Assembly (NCBI GenBank): GCA_965220665.1
Contig: CBDCQQ010000005.1
Coordinates: 1,984,001 to 2,048,000, forward strand
Direction: 5' to 3'
DNA length: 64,000 bases
From: JAJDZL01 sp965220665
Lineage (GTDB): Bacteria > Pseudomonadota > Gammaproteobacteria > Arenicellales > JAJDZL01
Part shown: positions 36,871-45,875 of the stretch, piece by piece
Layout of the letters: each line of letters opens with the position of its first letter
How positions within the stretch are numbered: position 1 is the first letter of the stretch
Translations under genes and position numbers: made by a program
The notes under the pieces: generated by a model
Database searches by the model: none
What the model was told of the DNA's origin: nothing
What the model saw: the letters and a program-made list of their open reading frames with translations, nothing else

Positions 36871-37146
36871 TCAACAGCAGCAGCGTCCTGCAGCAATCGC
36901 TTCAAGCTGTTCTTCGTCTAACTCTGTTACTGGCAAAGACAAGTGGAAAGTTTGAGCATCGTTTTCGTGAACAACCACCTGATACTCTTCAGGCATTTCA
37001 AGTCCCAACTCCTGAGAAATTGCTTCTTTGGGATTTGAAACCAGTAAATTCCGAAACTCGACATCGCTGACTGCTCTGTCAGTGACCAAACGTCGCAATT
37101 CATCTTCTGACTGTAGTGGCGTATCTGCCAAAACTTGCCAATCCAT
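36871..37146 (-). CDS. NHLP-type RiPP precursor peptide 2 with RCCC C-terminus
   Basis: The 91-residue peptide aligns without gaps to precursor 1: same MDWQVLA start, SDVEFRNLLVSNPKEAISQE, VVVHENDAQTFHLSLPVT and the same AIAAGRCCC end. Roughly seventeen leader substitutions, mostly conservative, contrast with an unchanged tail, which suggests selection on the cleavage site and core. A strong AGGAGGT ribosome binding site lies seven bases before the ATG. It would be modified by the YcaO protein and cut by the C39 transporter encoded 10-30 kb away. An IS256 copy lies 167 bp upstream and may have cut it off from its promoter. Confidence 0.93.
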   Translation of the reverse strand: MDWQVLADTPLQSEDELRRLVTDRAVSDVEFRNLLVSNPKEAISQELGLEMPEEYQVVVHENDAQTFHLSLPVTELDEEQLEAIAAGRCCC

Positions 37147-37152
37147 AAACTT

Positions 37153-37159
37153 ACCTCCT
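37153..37159 (-). promoter_or_regulatory. strong ribosome binding site of precursor 2
   Basis: AGGAGGT on the minus strand is spaced six to seven bases from the ATG of precursor 2. It is stronger than that of precursor 1 (AAGGTGA) and confirms the start codon. Confidence 0.8.
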
Positions 37160-37312
37160 ATTTTTGCGGTAATAGGGCAATATAAAATTGTTGGTTCACA
37201 CGCAGCTTTTCACCAACAAGAGACTAAATGTTCACCACTGGATATTCAGTCTTCAGTCCGAATTCATAGTGCTTGCAAGGCTAATCAATTTCATAATCCA
37301 GTGCTCAAAATC

Positions 37313-38704
37313 GAGTTATGCCCAAAAGTAGTGCGTGACGGGGGTTGAAAAAAAAGCGGCGTATCTGGTTAAATGTAGAAAGCATTTTTACAACCAACCA
37401 GAGAGGTACGCCACTATGAGTAACGATAACGTAATTGGATTTGAAAGTCGAGACATTTCACCCGATGTTGTGACCGAATTGGTGCGCACCGGTGCCAGAC
37501 GGATTCTCGCCCAGGCCCTGCAGCTTGAGGTGGAGGAATTTCTCGCTCAGTATGACGGACAGTATGCTGGCAACGGGCTTCGGGCGGTGGTTCGAAGCGG
37601 CAGCCAGCCTGAGCGTGACATTCAGACCGGTATCGGGCCGGTTTCGGTTCGGATTCCGAAGGTCCGCTCGAATACCGGCGAGCCGGTGTCGTTCCGCTCG
37701 GCACTGATCCCGCCGTATGTGAGAAAGACGGCGACGGTTGAGGCGTTTGTGCCGTGGCTTTATCTGAAGGGGGTGTCAAGCGGTGAGATGGCTGATACCC
37801 TGAAGGTTCTGCTGGGCAGTAAGGCGCAGGGTTTTTCTGCCTCATCGGTCTCCCGCCTGGCGCAGCAGTGGAATGAGGAGATGAGGCGGTGGCAGACGCG
37901 CGGCATCACCGGGAAGATCGTTTATGTATGGGCCGATGGGGTGTACTGCGGGCTTCGGGCCGAGGATGCAAAGCTGTGTGCGCTGGTGCTGATCGGGGTT
38001 GATGAGTGTGGCCGCAAGCAGTTGCTGGCGATTGAGGACGGGGTGCGCGAATCGACCGAGAGCTGGAAGGGGATGCTGCTGGATCTGAAGTCCAGGGGCA
38101 TGGATGCACCGAAGCTGGCGGTTGGAGACGGGGCGATGGGGTTCTGGTCGGCATTGGACCAGGTTTACCCTGAAACCCAGGATCAGCGCTGCTGGGTGCA
38201 TAAGACGGCGAATGTGCTCAACCGGCTGCCGAAGATGCTGCACGGACAGGCGAAAAAGGCGCTTCACCAGATCTGGATGGCAGACACGCGCGAGGCGGCG
38301 CATGAGGCGTTTGATCGGTTTGTGGAAACCTATCAGGACAAGTATCCGAAAGTGGTTGAATGCCTGATCGGGGATCGTGAGGAGCTGCTGGCGTTTTACG
38401 ATTTTCCGGCATCGCACTGGCAATCTCTGCGTACCACTAATCCAATCGAGTCGACCTTCGCGACGATCCGTCACCGCACCAAGCGCTCGAAGGGCTGTCT
38501 GAGCAGAACGACGATGCTGGGCATGATGTACAGGCTGGGGATGTGTGCGGAGAAAAAATGGCGACGGCTGCGCGGGTTCAGGCAGCTGGGCAAAGTGATC
38601 GAGGGAGTGAAATTCAAGAATGGAGTCGAACTGAATTACAATGACACCGACCAGGTAGCCGCTTAGTGATGAATCCCGTCACGCACTACTTTTGGGCATA
38701 ACTC
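37313..38704 (+). mobile_element. IS256-family insertion sequence, copy 2
   Basis: This 1392-bp element has the same ends as copy 1 (GAGTTATGCCC...GGGCATAACTC). It is flanked by a perfect 8-bp direct repeat TCAAAATC at 37305-37312 and 38705-38712, which defines the exact boundaries for both copies. It is inserted in the presumed promoter region of precursor 2, with its transposase transcribed away from it. Confidence 0.96.
37416..38666 (+). CDS. IS256-family transposase (copy 2)
   Basis: The deduced protein is identical to that of copy 1 (416 residues from the ATG with the GAGAGG site). The catalytic residues in VWADGVYCG, AVGDGAMGFW and TNPIESTFATI are intact. Identity of two copies 36 kb apart implies recent transposition or gene conversion. 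Confidence 0.95.
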   Translation: MSNDNVIGFESRDISPDVVTELVRTGARRILAQALQLEVEEFLAQYDGQYAGNGLRAVVRSGSQPERDIQTGIGPVSVRIPKVRSNTGEPVSFRSALIPPYVRKTATVEAFVPWLYLKGVSSGEMADTLKVLLGSKAQGFSASSVSRLAQQWNEEMRRWQTRGITGKIVYVWADGVYCGLRAEDAKLCALVLIGVDECGRKQLLAIEDGVRESTESWKGMLLDLKSRGMDAPKLAVGDGAMGFWSALDQVYPETQDQRCWVHKTANVLNRLPKMLHGQAKKALHQIWMADTREAAHEAFDRFVETYQDKYPKVVECLIGDREELLAFYDFPASHWQSLRTTNPIESTFATIRHRTKRSKGCLSRTTMLGMMYRLGMCAEKKWRRLRGFRQLGKVIEGVKFKNGVELNYNDTDQVAA

Positions 38705-38712
38705 TCAAAATC

Positions 38713-39094
38713 AGTGCCAAGATTACAATTAAAATGTTGATAAAAAACAATTAATGAGTTTATTTTTCGCCGTAACCGAATTGTTGAGGATCTTCACAGA
38801 TTTTTGACCATGGAAAACGTCTCACCCAATTTCAAAAGAAACGTTCAGCAGCATCGAAAGCAAAACCTAAGACGCATTATAGACACAGAGAGCCGACGAG
38901 TACTAAATCCATCACCAATTATGGTGATCGCGCTGGCAATCTCAATGTAGTTCCGGCAGAAAAAATTTATTCAACTGTGTGGGACGCCATCTTGCTCGGT
39001 ACCAAATCCAAAAAGCACGGTAATCAAATTTAAAATTAGTGAGCGTTCAAATGCAGCAAAAAGCGATGGGGGAAATTTTGGAAAGTTGTTATGT
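38713..39094. other. non-coding gap after IS256 copy 2
   Basis: This AT-rich stretch holds only a 46-codon frame (38811-38951) without features. Before the IS insertion it joined directly to the upstream region of precursor 2, so it may contain that gene's original promoter. Confidence 0.45.
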
Positions 39095-40003
39095 TCATTT
39101 CGGTTTCTCCGCACAATAACGCTTCAGTTCGAAGTGTCCGTGTTTCCATGCCATGTAGAGAGATCTATATTCCTCGAAAACAGTAAGAAATTCCGGTGTG
39201 GCAAGACCGTTCAAGTACAGGCGCGTTAGATTGTGATGAATATTTCTGATGATTCTCACATTATCCCAGTCCTTTCCGCCAAAGCTCTCGAATTCTATGA
39301 GTCTTAGTCCGCTTTGTGGTAGCATACGGGTGTATCCGTCCTCACTTTCTAGGCTTGGAATAGCCCATGAGTTCGTTAGAGGTCGAATAAATTTTTCGTA
39401 GTCTTCATCCGTAATACCGCTACGATGCAGCCAGTCAGAAGCTACGATTCTCCCTATCCCAGGTTTGAGAATTCGATAAACCTCTCGCAGAAATTGGGGC
39501 CGATCGATGTAATGGCAGGCGCTTTCAAAGTTTGTAACGACATCCACCGAATTGTCATCGAATGGCAGACTGTGTGAGCAATCCGCATATTTGAAACTGA
39601 CCAGTTCATGCAGTCCAGCTTCGTTGACTTTTTCGTTTGCGATTTCAAGTTGCAATTCAACGACATTAACCCCAGTCACTTTACAGCCTCTCGTTTTTGC
39701 CAGATGTAATGCTGTGCCGCCGATTCCACAACCAGCATCCACCACCACTGAATCAGACTGAATATTCGCTGGTGCGATTATGGTTTCAATCATCCGCTTT
39801 AAGGCGCGAACAAAACCTTTATGGGCACTGAAGTTTTCAACCATCTTGCTGCCAAGTGGCGGGCATTCACCGGGCTCAAACAACCCGAATAGGATGTAGT
39901 CAGGGTTCCATCGTGCCATATAGACTGGTTTAGTGTAACGGTCGTAATAGTTAAAAACTGCATTTTTGAGTTCAGATTCTGTAATTGTGTTTCTGTCACT
40001 CAC
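39095..40003 (-). CDS. class I SAM-dependent methyltransferase (sterol/UbiE-like)
   Basis: The 302-residue protein has motif I VVVDAGCGIGGTALHLAKTR, a post-I acidic segment and motif III-like REVYRILKPGIGRIVASDWL, typical of small-molecule C-, N- or O-methyltransferases near the sterol/gamma-tocopherol methyltransferase group. The C-terminal extension after about residue 200 is family-typical. It lies 2 kb upstream of precursor 2 on the same strand, with IS256 copy 2 in between. It could methylate the modified peptide, but the family mostly acts on small metabolites. Confidence 0.85.
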   Translation of the reverse strand: MSDRNTITESELKNAVFNYYDRYTKPVYMARWNPDYILFGLFEPGECPPLGSKMVENFSAHKGFVRALKRMIETIIAPANIQSDSVVVDAGCGIGGTALHLAKTRGCKVTGVNVVELQLEIANEKVNEAGLHELVSFKYADCSHSLPFDDNSVDVVTNFESACHYIDRPQFLREVYRILKPGIGRIVASDWLHRSGITDEDYEKFIRPLTNSWAIPSLESEDGYTRMLPQSGLRLIEFESFGGKDWDNVRIIRNIHHNLTRLYLNGLATPEFLTVFEEYRSLYMAWKHGHFELKRYCAEKPK

Positions 40004-40252
40004 TACGTTGGTACCTCACTAGACCTCTATGGAATTTGCAGAGTTTGAAGTTACAGTCTATCGTTGTCAACACGTGCCGCCGTCATATTCGCGCACGGCA
40101 GACTGTGCATTCGTCAGAATTTCTGGTCGGGCTCGCCATAGTTTTGTTTGACGAAATTGGATTTGCCTTCAGTGGGACGCATTTTTCGCTGCCGTGTTGA
40201 ACTCGACCGACAAAGTTCCAGCCAATGATGTTGGAATGAAAATGGTGGTGAA

Positions 40253-41116
40253 TCAATTTGCCGCCTTAGAACCAACAATCAGGCGGTAGGTGAATATCCC
40301 TCGTTTTAACCCTTGATCAAATCCCAGGATGGCTTGTTTGAATCCGTCGTAAGCCCATGCACTTTCCTTAGGGGTAAAGAGGTCTCCAAGAACTTGCCAC
40401 AAAGTGCACAGTTTGCGACTGGCAGGCATGATCTCATCAAAGAGATCAAAAGTTTCAGGCTGTTCAAAGTTTGCTTGTTCAAGCATTGCGATGGTTTCCG
40501 GATAAGGCTGAAGTGGTAGTGTCCGCCAACCCTCCTCAGTTGCCAGACGCACCGAAAGGTCTTCCTTGGTCAATTTCCTGTCAGTCAGCAAACCTTCCAA
40601 TGCCTGCCATCGACCGCCGGGTTTCAATACCCGATAAACTTCGCGCAGATAGGCAGGTTTGTCGGTTGCATAACAGTAAGTTTCATGATTCAGCACAAAA
40701 TCGAAACTGGTATCTGGAAATGGCATTTCCATAAAGTCACCGTAAAGAAATTCAACCAGGTGCCCTACACCTCTTTTTTCAGCCTGTTCTGCTGCCAGCG
40801 CGACATGTGGTTCACAATTCGTCAGTCCAACTGCATGGACGCCGTATTCCTGCGCCAACCAAATGGATGTGCCTCCCAGTCCGCAGCCAGCGTCAAGCAC
40901 TCTTCTTCCGGGATGCATAGCGCAGCCTCTAACAAGCGTTTCATTTGCACGAATCAGCGCTTCTTTGTCTGTGTTGGTATCCGGTCCCCATAGCCCGTAG
41001 TGAATTGACAGCATGTCAGCTGGATGAAGAAGCACTGCACTCGTGAAACAGTTATAGTAATCAGCAAGCGACCTTTGTGCTGCTTGATCGATAGCGGATT
41101 GATTCGAGCGACTCAT
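40253..41116 (-). CDS. class I SAM-dependent methyltransferase
   Basis: The 287-residue protein has motif I VLDAGCGLGGTSIWLAQEYG and REVYRVLKPGGRWQALEGLL as the motif III region. It is homologous over its length to the methyltransferase at 39095-40003 (ADYYNCFT versus FNYYDRYT near the start; shared acceptor-region layout), so the pair may be an old duplication acting on one substrate. It is separated from the neighbour by 249 bp without recognisable features. Its substrate is unknown. Confidence 0.85.
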   Translation of the reverse strand: MSRSNQSAIDQAAQRSLADYYNCFTSAVLLHPADMLSIHYGLWGPDTNTDKEALIRANETLVRGCAMHPGRRVLDAGCGLGGTSIWLAQEYGVHAVGLTNCEPHVALAAEQAEKRGVGHLVEFLYGDFMEMPFPDTSFDFVLNHETYCYATDKPAYLREVYRVLKPGGRWQALEGLLTDRKLTKEDLSVRLATEEGWRTLPLQPYPETIAMLEQANFEQPETFDLFDEIMPASRKLCTLWQVLGDLFTPKESAWAYDGFKQAILGFDQGLKRGIFTYRLIVGSKAAN

Positions 41117-41723
41117 CTTCTACTGACTATGTGAAAAATGTGGTTTTGCTACTGTTTCTTCGATTCAGACATTCAATCTACGGAACACTGGTGCCCCTGT
41201 ACAGTGTGTCCAGTGATGTTCCAGGTCTACTGAATCTTGTGGTTCATCTGCCGATGTTTCTTAGATTGGGTAAAGAATGCAGAGTGACCGCGTCTTGCAT
41301 CAGTTCAAACTCACTGAAAGCATTTCTGTGGCATGTTCGATAGTTGGAACAGTAATTTTAGCACTGCCGGGCATTCTCCTCACTTCAGAAATGACTGTGC
41401 ACATGAAATGTCAAAGCGACGGCAGGAACAAATCAAGGAGAATGTTGAGTCGGCCTATAATCACCATGCCCACATGATTTGCTGCGTCGTACCCGATCTG
41501 CCAGATGAAAGTTGAAACTTACCAGGAATAGAACAGTGAAACTTACGAAACAAATTTCAACCTGCCAGTCACTTTCTGCAGTCATTAGATAACTGTAGCC
41601 GATGGGGGTACTGCGAAGGAAGCGGGTCTCGACGGTCAGATCATCCAAGCAAAGAAGCTTGAAGAAATCGCCAAACGATAGTTCCGAATCAGCCATAAAA
41701 CGTTTCTGTTTAGAGAGCCTGGC
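41117..41723. other. non-coding gap between methyltransferase and HAD genes
   Basis: About 600 bases lie between divergent genes. Short open frames on both strands have no family features. No RNA gene or repeat was recognised; the stretch marks the border between the RiPP locus and the metabolic locus. Confidence 0.45.
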
Positions 41724-42407
41724 GTGACAACTAATTATCGCGCGATCACACTAGACCTCGACAATACACTGTGGGATATGTGGTCGGTCATCCGACACGC
41801 TGAGAAAAACAGTTACCGCTATCTGCAGGAACATTATCCAAGGGTCACGGAACGATATTCGGTTGATGATATCCCGGATCTCCGGTGGTCATTAATTGAC
41901 CGCCGGCCTGAATTACAGCACGACGTTACCGAAATCCGCAGGCAACTTTTTTTGGAGATGATAACTGAGAGTGCTTATGATGCAGCTGATGCTGAGACGT
42001 TGTTGAACCGATTTCTAGTCGATCGCAACAACATTGAACTGTATCCAGATGTACTTCCAGCATTGCAGGCACTGTCACAACAATATCCTCTTGTTGCGTT
42101 AACTGATGGAAATGCCGACCTTGCAAGCATTGGAATCCAAGATTACTTTGTTGGAGCCGTCTATGCAATTGATGTTGGGTTTACTAAGCCACATCCTGCA
42201 GGTTTTCTCAAGGCTTGCGAAATTGCTGGAACCAATCCAGTTGAGACCATTCATGTCGGAGATAGTCCAACTGCTGATATTGCCGGTGCTCACGGTGCTG
42301 GTCTACATTCAATGTGGATTCGTCGAAACGGCGAAGAATGGACTGAAGAATTTACGCCGAACTACACTGTTACCACATTAACCGAAGCGGTAGAAATTCT
42401 CTGCTAA
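41724..42407 (+). CDS. HAD-superfamily hydrolase (phosphatase-like)
   Basis: The 227-residue protein begins with a GTG codon and has HAD motif I (TLDLDNTLWDMW), motif II (LVALTDGNAD), motif III Lys (GFTKPHPAGF) and motif IV (HVGDSPTADIAGAHGAG). The cap region is of the C1 type, as in YjjG/HAD-IA phosphatases of nucleotides or small phosphoesters. It is transcribed alone, convergent to the OppC-type gene. The specific substrate is unknown. Confidence 0.88.
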   Translation: MTTNYRAITLDLDNTLWDMWSVIRHAEKNSYRYLQEHYPRVTERYSVDDIPDLRWSLIDRRPELQHDVTEIRRQLFLEMITESAYDAADAETLLNRFLVDRNNIELYPDVLPALQALSQQYPLVALTDGNADLASIGIQDYFVGAVYAIDVGFTKPHPAGFLKACEIAGTNPVETIHVGDSPTADIAGAHGAGLHSMWIRRNGEEWTEEFTPNYTVTTLTEAVEILC

Positions 42408-42412
42408 CTGTG

Positions 42413-42464
42413 ACACCCACCTCGTTCTGAGCTAATCGCAATGTGCGATTACGAGAGGGGGTGT
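42413..42464. terminator. bidirectional hairpin between convergent genes
   Basis: There is a perfect inner stem TAATCGCA/TGCGATTA with an ATG loop, extended by outer arms ACACCC-CTCG and CGAG-GGGGTGT. It lies exactly between the convergent HAD and OppC-type stop codons, so it probably ends transcription from both sides. Confidence 0.65.
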
Positions 42465-42482
42465 GATTGATGCCGTTTCGCG

Positions 42483-43376
42483 TTATCGTTTCTTGGATCG
42501 CGGAGACAGTGCATCCTGCAAGCCGTCACCGATGAAGTTAAAGGCAAGTACGGTGATAAAAATCAGCATCCCTGGAAAAAATGCCAAGGTAGGCGCTTCC
42601 CATATCAATTCCTGAGCATTTGTCAGCATATTGCCCCAGCTCGGTGTTGGGGGATTGATTCCCAATCCCAAAAAACTCAGTATTGATTCAAACAGAATGA
42701 TGTTCCCGACTGATAAGGTTGTTGCAACTGTGATGGGTGAAGTCAGAGCGGGAAGGATATGCGTGAGAATGATGCGCTTCGCTGGTACACCCATTGCACG
42801 TGCAGCAGTGATGTAGGGCCGCTCTCGTAGAGATAAAACCGAGCCGCGAACTAGCCGCGCAACACCGGTCCAGCCAACCAGCGAGACAATCACAATGATT
42901 CTATAGAGACCAATATCTTGATGATTGGCAATGGAAGCTGGAATCCCAAGTTTTTCCAGATCAATGACTGCCAGAACGATCAGCAAAGGCAACAGTGGCA
43001 GAGCAATGACGCTGTCGGTGGTTCGCATTAGCAGGGTATCGAGCCAACCTCCGAAATATCCGGCAACCAACCCGATTAACGTACCGATGGCTGCAGCAAT
43101 AATCGCGGCGGTAAAACCTACCAGTAAAGAAACCCTGCCTCCATAGGCAAGCCTGACCAACAAATCTCTACCGAGCTCATCGGTTCCTAATGGATGTTCC
43201 AGTGAAAAGGGTTGGTAGCGGGAAAACAGGTTTACTTTCGAAGCATCCGTATTCAGAATCATTTCCAGAATCGGGGCAGATAGCGCAAAAAGGAACAATA
43301 GCGAAAGAATGCCAGCACAGACAACAGCTACACGGTGTAGCATCATCCGTTTTATGAATAGTTGAGTGCGTGTCAC
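42483..43376 (-). CDS. OppC/DppC-type ABC transporter permease
   Basis: The 297-residue inner-membrane protein has the N-terminal OppC domain and the EAA-type loop (AARAMGVPAKRIILTHILPA). It overlaps the OppB-type gene by four bases. Together they form the channel of a peptide, nickel or opine-type importer. No binding protein or ATPase genes are adjacent, so they must be elsewhere, outside the window, or lost. Confidence 0.9.
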   Translation of the reverse strand: MTRTQLFIKRMMLHRVAVVCAGILSLLFLFALSAPILEMILNTDASKVNLFSRYQPFSLEHPLGTDELGRDLLVRLAYGGRVSLLVGFTAAIIAAAIGTLIGLVAGYFGGWLDTLLMRTTDSVIALPLLPLLIVLAVIDLEKLGIPASIANHQDIGLYRIIVIVSLVGWTGVARLVRGSVLSLRERPYITAARAMGVPAKRIILTHILPALTSPITVATTLSVGNIILFESILSFLGLGINPPTPSWGNMLTNAQELIWEAPTLAFFPGMLIFITVLAFNFIGDGLQDALSPRSKKR

Positions 43377-44335
43377 TTCGACTGTTCCTGATAACTAATT
43401 CTGGGATCAAGGCCGACATAGGACACATCGGCTAGAAAATTTGCCAGTAAGGTTACGAGAGTCGCCAGCAGCAAACCAACCAGTGCCAAGTTGTAGTCGC
43501 TTCCGTTGATTGCATCAAAAAGCATCTTTCCCATGCCAGGGTAGGCAAACATAATTTCAACAATCACTGCACCGGAGAAAAATGCACCCAAATCCAGCGA
43601 CAGAATCGTAACGACAGGAATCATCGAATTTCTAAGCCCATGCCGCCAGACAACCTGGGATTCCGATAAACCCTTGGCGTAGGCGGTGGTGATGTAGTCC
43701 TGATGAAGAGTCTCGTACATTGAACTTCGCACATAGCGAGTTACCCCTCCGATACTGACCAGCGATAATGTGACCACTGGCAAGATGAGTGCCTGCGCTT
43801 TTTGGAAAATTCCGACTTGACCGAGAGGCGTGGCATTCGCTGGCAACCACCCCAGTATGACTGAGAACAGCAATATCAGCATTAGTGCGAGCCAGAAAGA
43901 GGGAATCGAAATACCTGCAAAGCAAAGAAAATTGATTGAATAGTCAGTCGGAGTATGTATGCGGCGGGCGGCTAACATCCCCGTTGGAATGGCAAGTAGG
44001 ACAGAAAGCAAAAAGGCAATACTCATCAATACCAAGGTTCTTTCCAGTGCACTCCAAAGTACTTCCAGAACCGGTTTCGCGTATAGACGGCTATAGCCAA
44101 AGTCACCCTGCACTGCAGCGGCAAGCCAGTTCAGGTAACGATTGAAAAGGGGCTGATCCAGTCCGTAAAGTGCCTTGAGGCGGGCTGCGTCCTCGGACGT
44201 GAGCTTGGGGTCTGCGCTGATGAGTAAGTCGACTGGGTCGCCAGGCATGAGACCGAGCAGCATATAGCAGACGAATGACATCACGAAGATGACAGTCAGC
44301 ATCTGGTAAAGCCTGGAAAGGAGAAATGTGTACAC
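43373..44335 (-). CDS. OppB/DppB-type ABC transporter permease
   Basis: The 320-residue protein starts with the typical YTFLLSRLYQMLTVIFVMSF helix and carries the permease loop YITTAYAKGLSESQVVWRHG. It pairs with the downstream OppC-type permease. The gap of 118 bp to the upstream FMN-domain synthase gene shows no clear terminator, so it may be the tail of the long microcompartment operon or a small operon of its own. Confidence 0.9.
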   Translation of the reverse strand: MYTFLLSRLYQMLTVIFVMSFVCYMLLGLMPGDPVDLLISADPKLTSEDAARLKALYGLDQPLFNRYLNWLAAAVQGDFGYSRLYAKPVLEVLWSALERTLVLMSIAFLLSVLLAIPTGMLAARRIHTPTDYSINFLCFAGISIPSFWLALMLILLFSVILGWLPANATPLGQVGIFQKAQALILPVVTLSLVSIGGVTRYVRSSMYETLHQDYITTAYAKGLSESQVVWRHGLRNSMIPVVTILSLDLGAFFSGAVIVEIMFAYPGMGKMLFDAINGSDYNLALVGLLLATLVTLLANFLADVSYVGLDPRISYQEQSK

Positions 44336-44453
44336 CAGATAAACGGAGTGTTGACTAACCGGGAGAGTAGTTCGACATCAGTCGCAGATTATCGTTATTT
44401 GACCTCCTTAATATCCGAAAAGTTGTGGTGTGCGGTAGCGACAGAATTGAAAA

Positions 44454-45875
44454 CTACCACGTAAAAGCCCGATCCAGTCCAGCCATCTTTACACCGGTAA
44501 ATGCGGAGGCTTCAAATGAAAGTGCACGTAAATCTTCTACCTCCAGATTGTGAACTGATGATTTTCCACAGGCTTTTGCCAACATTGTTACTTCCATGGC
44601 GATTGCGGTCAGGAAGCGGTAAACCCGCTCCGCACCCGCTGCAATATTGACTCGTTTTTCGAGTTCTTTGTTCTGGGTGGCAATCCCAACCGGACACATG
44701 CCGGTATGGCAGTGATGGCAGGCGCCAGGTGATGTACCGAGTGCATCGTAGTCTTTTTCATAGCGTGGAGAATTGCATCCGAGTGCAATCATTGCAGCAT
44801 TACCGATCATCACTGCATCGGCACCCAGTGCAAGACATTTGGCGACATCGACGCCAGTGCGAATTCCACCCGATACAACCAGAGAAACCTTGTCACTCAT
44901 GCCGCAGTCTTCAAGTGCCTGGCGCGCCGGCCGAATTGCGGAAAGACAGGGTATGCCAGTGTGATTGAGCAGCAGTTCCGGCGATGCCCCGGTACCGCCT
45001 TCTGCTCCATCCAATACGACTATATCGGCACCTGCTTTGGCAGCGATTGCAACATCGAATCGAGGTCTGGTGGCTCCCATCTTTACCAAAATTGGAACTT
45101 TATAGTTCGTCGCAATACGCAGTTCTTCAATCTTGACAGCCATGTCATCTGCGCCTAAAAAATCCGGATGGCGTACCGTTGAGCGCTGATCAACACCTGC
45201 TGGAAGACTTCGCATTTTGGAGACCCGTTCAACAACTTTCATACCCAGTAGCAATCCACCGGTGCCGGGTTTAGCGCCTTGCCCAACAACCAGTTCTAGT
45301 CCATCGGCTTTTCGAATGTGCTCAAGGTCAACCCCATATCGAGCCGGAGTCAACTGATAAACCAGTTTCTGGCTGGCTTCGCGTTCATCCTCCAGCATGC
45401 CGCCTTCTCCTGTGCAGGTCATTGTGCCAGCTTTGGAAGCTCCATAACCAATTGCAGCTTTCGCACTGGCTGATAACGCTCCGAATGACATTGAAGCAAT
45501 GTAAATCGGAATCTTGAGTTCCAGCGGCCGTTCCACGAGTCCCGTACCCGCTCCTAACACTGTTGTCATATCACAGCTTTCGCGATAGCCTTCAAGCGGC
45601 AGCCGCGTCATGGTGGCCGGAACAAAAGTCAAGTCATCGAACGTCGGCATTCGCTGGTTGAAGCAGTTGTAGCCACGTACCTGATATCGTCCCAACTGTG
45701 CCAGTGCCTGTACTTCTGCGATTGCGTCTGGGGTCCAGCGTGTAGAACCACCCTTATCGTAGGCAGAGGGGGAGCCAGGTGTCCGACCTTTTATTGCACC
45801 ATCGGAATAGGCTACTTCCTCTTCCGAAGGCATCGGGAAGGGATATTCGTAAGTTGAATTTAAATCATCAGCCAT
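44454..45875 (-). CDS. FMN-binding glutamate-synthase-like subunit (GlxD/MgsC type)
   Basis: The 473-residue protein is the isolated FMN/synthase domain of glutamate synthase (IYIASMSFGALSASAKAAIG; VKMGATRPRFDVAIAAKAGA; VLDGAEGGTGASP), followed by the Fe-S cysteine cluster region SPGACHHCHTGMCPVGIATQ. With the next two genes it makes a three-part enzyme in which domains of GltB are separate polypeptides. Known three-part relatives are N-methylglutamate synthase (MgsABC) and rhizobial GlxBCD. The reaction would join an amine or ammonia to 2-oxoglutarate. Which amine is used is unknown; the linked ligase and microcompartment genes suggest a dedicated amine pathway. Confidence 0.9.
   Translation of the reverse strand: MADDLNSTYEYPFPMPSEEEVAYSDGAIKGRTPGSPSAYDKGGSTRWTPDAIAEVQALAQLGRYQVRGYNCFNQRMPTFDDLTFVPATMTRLPLEGYRESCDMTTVLGAGTGLVERPLELKIPIYIASMSFGALSASAKAAIGYGASKAGTMTCTGEGGMLEDEREASQKLVYQLTPARYGVDLEHIRKADGLELVVGQGAKPGTGGLLLGMKVVERVSKMRSLPAGVDQRSTVRHPDFLGADDMAVKIEELRIATNYKVPILVKMGATRPRFDVAIAAKAGADIVVLDGAEGGTGASPELLLNHTGIPCLSAIRPARQALEDCGMSDKVSLVVSGGIRTGVDVAKCLALGADAVMIGNAAMIALGCNSPRYEKDYDALGTSPGACHHCHTGMCPVGIATQNKELEKRVNIAAGAERVYRFLTAIAMEVTMLAKACGKSSVHNLEVEDLRALSFEASAFTGVKMAGLDRAFTW

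Noticed and set aside
36651..37070. A 139-codon plus-strand frame antisense to precursor 2
   Set aside because: It overlaps the precursor gene, lacks a ribosome binding site and has low-complexity composition; the precursor is supported by homology to precursor 1.
38811..38951. A 46-codon frame after IS256 copy 2
   Set aside because: Rich in basic residues but without family features or ribosome binding site; kept as non-coding.
41433..41696. An 87-codon minus-strand frame divergent from the HAD gene
   Set aside because: No ribosome binding site, no recognisable family, and a composition typical of non-coding sequence.
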